Program-made: the position numbers and the translations under genes | In this document: in pieces, positions 4,712-6,839 of the stretch | Layout: each line of letters begins with the position of its first letter | Numbering within the stretch: position 1 is the first letter of the stretch | Assembly (NCBI GenBank): GCA_022567015.1 | Contig: JADFHR010000176.1 | Span: forward strand, 1 to 6,839 | Direction of reading: 5' to 3' | Length of the DNA stretch: 6,839 bases | Source: Pseudomonadota bacterium | GTDB taxonomy: Bacteria > Pseudomonadota > Alphaproteobacteria > Rhodospirillales > 2-02-FULL-58-16 | The notes under the pieces: generated by a model | What the model saw: the letters and a program-made list of their open reading frames with translations, nothing else | Databases searched by the model: none | Told to the model about the DNA's origin: nothing

Positions 4712-5599
4712 GTGGCCCAGATCAACATCATGTTCACCCGCTTCTCGGCCTTCTACAGCCCGCTGATCGCCTCCATGGCCGCGGGTTTCCTGAAAGCGGA
4801 AGGGCTGGAGCCGACCCACGCGGTGGCCGCGCCCGGGGTCTCGGCGGTCAAGGGCCTCGCCGACGGATCGGCCCACGTGGTCCAGTCGGCGCTGTCCAAC
4901 AGTTTCGCCGCCCTGGAAAAAGGCGAGACACCGCCGGCCGTCCACTTCGCCCAGATCAACGAACGGGATGGGTTCTTTTTAGCCGCCCGCGAGGCGGACC
5001 CCGCCTTCACCTGGGACAAGCTGGCCGGCAAACAGGTCCTGGTCGACCACGGCGGCCAGCCGCTGGCCATGTTCAAGTACGCCCTGCACCGGAAGGGCGT
5101 GGCCTACGACAGCATCGAGGCCATCGACGCCGGCGACGTGAAGGCCATCGACAAGGCCTTCCGTTCGGGCCAGGGGGACTACGTTCACCAGCAGGGCCCG
5201 GCGCCCCAACAGTTGGAACGCGACGGCGTCGGCCATGTGGTCGCCTCCATCGGCGAGGCCATCGGCCCCGTCGCCTTCAGCAGCCTGGCCGCGTCCCCGG
5301 AATGGCTGCGGACGGACATGGCGAAGGCCTTCGTGCGCGCCTATGCCAAGGCCCGGCGCTACGTCAACGACACGCCCGCGGCCGAGATCGCCCGCGCCGA
5401 GGCGGCCTACTTCCCCGCCGTCGACCAGGACGTTCTCGCCGCCACCATCACGGCGTACCAGGGCCTCGGGTGCTGGACCCCGACCCTGCCCATAACCGCG
5501 GACGCTTTCGAGGTGACCCTGGACGTCTTCCAGCACTGCGGCCTGATTACCAAGCGCCACGCCTACGAGGACATCGTCGCGCCGCCCCCGGAGGCCTAG
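4712..5599 (+). CDS. NMT1/THI5-like (SsuA-type) substrate-binding protein without a signal peptide
   Basis: This 295-residue protein resembles the NMT1/THI5-like branch of periplasmic-binding-protein folds. The N-terminal strand and helix (MFTRFSAFYSPLIASMAAG) are followed by FLKAEGLEP, where such proteins describe the ligand-facing 'more active/less active' helix. A GLADGSAHVVQSALSNS segment follows at about 48-64, and then the FFLAARE and KLAGKQVLVD strands (from about 89). Family members bind small organic ligands such as sulfonates, taurine or thiamine precursors; the ligand here is unknown. The GTG start is fixed by a consensus AGGAGG. No signal peptide or lipobox exists, so the protein should stay in the cytoplasm. 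The yeast THI5 CCCFC motif is absent, so a pyrimidine-synthase role is not supported. It is followed after 12 nt by an MFS transporter gene, almost certainly in one operon. Confidence 0.8.
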   Translation: MAQINIMFTRFSAFYSPLIASMAAGFLKAEGLEPTHAVAAPGVSAVKGLADGSAHVVQSALSNSFAALEKGETPPAVHFAQINERDGFFLAAREADPAFTWDKLAGKQVLVDHGGQPLAMFKYALHRKGVAYDSIEAIDAGDVKAIDKAFRSGQGDYVHQQGPAPQQLERDGVGHVVASIGEAIGPVAFSSLAASPEWLRTDMAKAFVRAYAKARRYVNDTPAAEIARAEAAYFPAVDQDVLAATITAYQGLGCWTPTLPITADAFEVTLDVFQHCGLITKRHAYEDIVAPPPEA

Positions 5600-5611
5600 C
5601 GGCCAGGCGCC

Positions 5612-6814
5612 GTGACCGCGAACGCGCAAGGGATGCGGCCCGGAACTGCGTGGAAGCTGAGCATCATCACGCTCGCCCATGTGGTGGGCACGGTGAACAT
5701 CGTCTCGGTGCTCGCCATGGCGCCGGTGATCCAGCGCGACCTCGACCTCAACGTGACCCAGTTCGGCCTGCTGGTGACCGCGTATAACGGCGCCCAGGCC
5801 GTGGGCGCCCTTCCGGCCGGCGGCATGGTCGACCGCCTGGGCGTCGGGTGGACCCTTGTGACGGCCCTTGTCATCGTCGCGTCGGCGACGGCCATGCTCG
5901 GCCAGGCGACGGATTTCACCTTCGCCCTGGGCTCGGTGGCGGTCATGGGGCTTGGCTATTCCCTGGTCAATCCGGCCACCGCCAGGGGGGTGCTGGAGTG
6001 GTTCCCGCCCGAGCGGCGGGCGACGGCCATGGGAGTCAAGCAGACCGGCGTCCCCCTGGGCGGCATCCTGGCCGCCGGCAACGGCGCCCTGGCCGCGTTC
6101 GTGAGCTGGCAGAGCATCCTCGGGATGGTCGCCGGGGCGACGGCCCTGGGCGCCGTTCTGTGTCTGGGACTGGCCGAGCGCCCCCAACGCCAGGCCGCCG
6201 GAAGCATCCCCGGCGCCCTGGCCGGCCTGCGCCGGGTCATGGGGGACTGGAACCTCGGCCGCTTCGTCGCCATGAACGGGCTGTACAACATGGGCCAGGC
6301 CAATTTCTTCGCCTACCTGACCCTGTTCATGCGCCAGGCGGCCCAGGCCAGCCAGCCCGTCGCCGGCCTGTGCCTGGGCATCGCCCAGGCCTCCAGCGCC
6401 GTGGCGCGTATCGGTTGGGGCGTCGTCAGCGATACCTTCTTCCGCGGCCGCCGCAAGACCCTGGTGGTCGTCCTCGGCGCCCTGGCGACGGTCTTCCTGG
6501 CGGCGATGGCGGTCGTGGGGCCGGGCTGGGGCGTGGTGCTGGGCGCCGCCCTCGCCCTGGCGCTCGGCGCAACCATCGGCTCATACGCCCCGCTGTCGCA
6601 GACCATGGCGGTGGAAGCCACCGAGCCGCGCCTGGCCGGCTCGGCCATGGGCTACACCATGATCGGCACATCCCTGGGCGGCATGATCGGCCCGCCGTTG
6701 TTCGGCGCCATCGTCGATTTGAGCGGCGCCTACGCCAACGGCTGGCTGTTTTCCGCCGCCGTGCTGGTGGCCGGGACGCTCCTCCTTGGCCTCGGCTTCA
6801 AGGAACGGCGGTGA
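5612..6814 (+). CDS. Major facilitator superfamily transporter, 12 TM
   Basis: The protein is 400 residues long with about twelve hydrophobic segments, the first from about 16 to 38. The MFS motif A after TM2 reads GGMVDRLGVGW (70-80, D74 and R75). Its C-half counterpart reads GWGVVSDTFFRGRRK (268-282). A conserved block RRATAMGVKQTGVPLGG lies at 135-151, common in proton- or anion-coupled MFS carriers of organic solutes. The substrate cannot be inferred. The gene starts 12 nt after the binding-protein gene. The GTG at 5612 gives seven residues before an alternative ATG at 5633; neither has a strong Shine-Dalgarno sequence at ideal spacing, so translational coupling from the upstream stop is possible. 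The two genes presumably share ligand or pathway: either the soluble protein senses or buffers the transported compound, or it is an enzyme acting on it. Confidence 0.9.
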   Translation: MTANAQGMRPGTAWKLSIITLAHVVGTVNIVSVLAMAPVIQRDLDLNVTQFGLLVTAYNGAQAVGALPAGGMVDRLGVGWTLVTALVIVASATAMLGQATDFTFALGSVAVMGLGYSLVNPATARGVLEWFPPERRATAMGVKQTGVPLGGILAAGNGALAAFVSWQSILGMVAGATALGAVLCLGLAERPQRQAAGSIPGALAGLRRVMGDWNLGRFVAMNGLYNMGQANFFAYLTLFMRQAAQASQPVAGLCLGIAQASSAVARIGWGVVSDTFFRGRRKTLVVVLGALATVFLAAMAVVGPGWGVVLGAALALALGATIGSYAPLSQTMAVEATEPRLAGSAMGYTMIGTSLGGMIGPPLFGAIVDLSGAYANGWLFSAAVLVAGTLLLGLGFKERR

Positions 6815-6839
6815 CGCCGCCTCCCGCCGCCCACCCTAG

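Noticed and set aside
4468..5787. A 439-codon rightward frame overlapping the binding-protein gene
   Set aside because: It is an out-of-frame, arginine/proline-rich translation typical of GC-rich shadows. The overlapping NMT1/THI5-like frame has a recognisable fold and a consensus Shine-Dalgarno site.
4979..6187. A 402-codon leftward frame opposite the binding-protein and MFS genes
   Set aside because: It is a histidine/glycine/arginine-rich antisense shadow of two well-supported genes.

Overview
This is a GC-rich window whose genes resemble those of Alphaproteobacteria, probably Rhodospirillales. That placement is an inference from protein flavour and base composition, not from a marker gene. 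It splits into an accessory, mobile-element-rich left edge and an ordinary chromosomal remainder.

Left edge (1-870). A leftward IS630-type transposase gene runs off the window at position 1. Directly against its outer end sits a 264-bp transposase-less element (MITE A, 226-489). It has 33-bp terminal inverted repeats, a flanking TA duplication inside CTAG, and two large internal hairpins. Its termini match the adjacent IS630 end at 19 of 24 bases, so an IS630-family enzyme is its likely mobiliser. A second, more decayed inverted-repeat element (MITE B, about 492-710) abuts MITE A. Then come a 39-codon reading frame, a strong internal hairpin and a textbook rightward intrinsic terminator (841-867). 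These look like the 3' end of a transcription unit, coding or non-coding, whose upstream part was displaced by the insertions.

Centre (871-2730). A leftward Crp/Fnr-family regulator has FNR-like cysteines and the FNR-type E-x2-S-R recognition helix. Its long upstream region holds a near-consensus FNR box (1843-1856) and a perfectly phased 3 x 60-bp GC-rich repeat with nested hairpins. Then rightward come a 63-residue uncharacterised protein and an HU-type nucleoid protein.

Right part (2731-6839). A rightward, leaderless alkaline-phosphatase-superfamily phosphodiesterase converges on a leftward glycine-zipper lipoprotein. Diverging from the lipoprotein is a two-gene operon. It encodes a leaderless NMT1/THI5-like (periplasmic-binding-protein fold) protein with an excellent Shine-Dalgarno site, and 12 nt later a 12-TM major facilitator transporter. 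The pairing of a binding protein that lacks an export signal with an MFS carrier, and without ABC transporter genes in view, is the most interesting protein-level observation. The IS630/MITE cluster is the most interesting DNA-level one. I see no CRISPR array, rRNA or tRNA.
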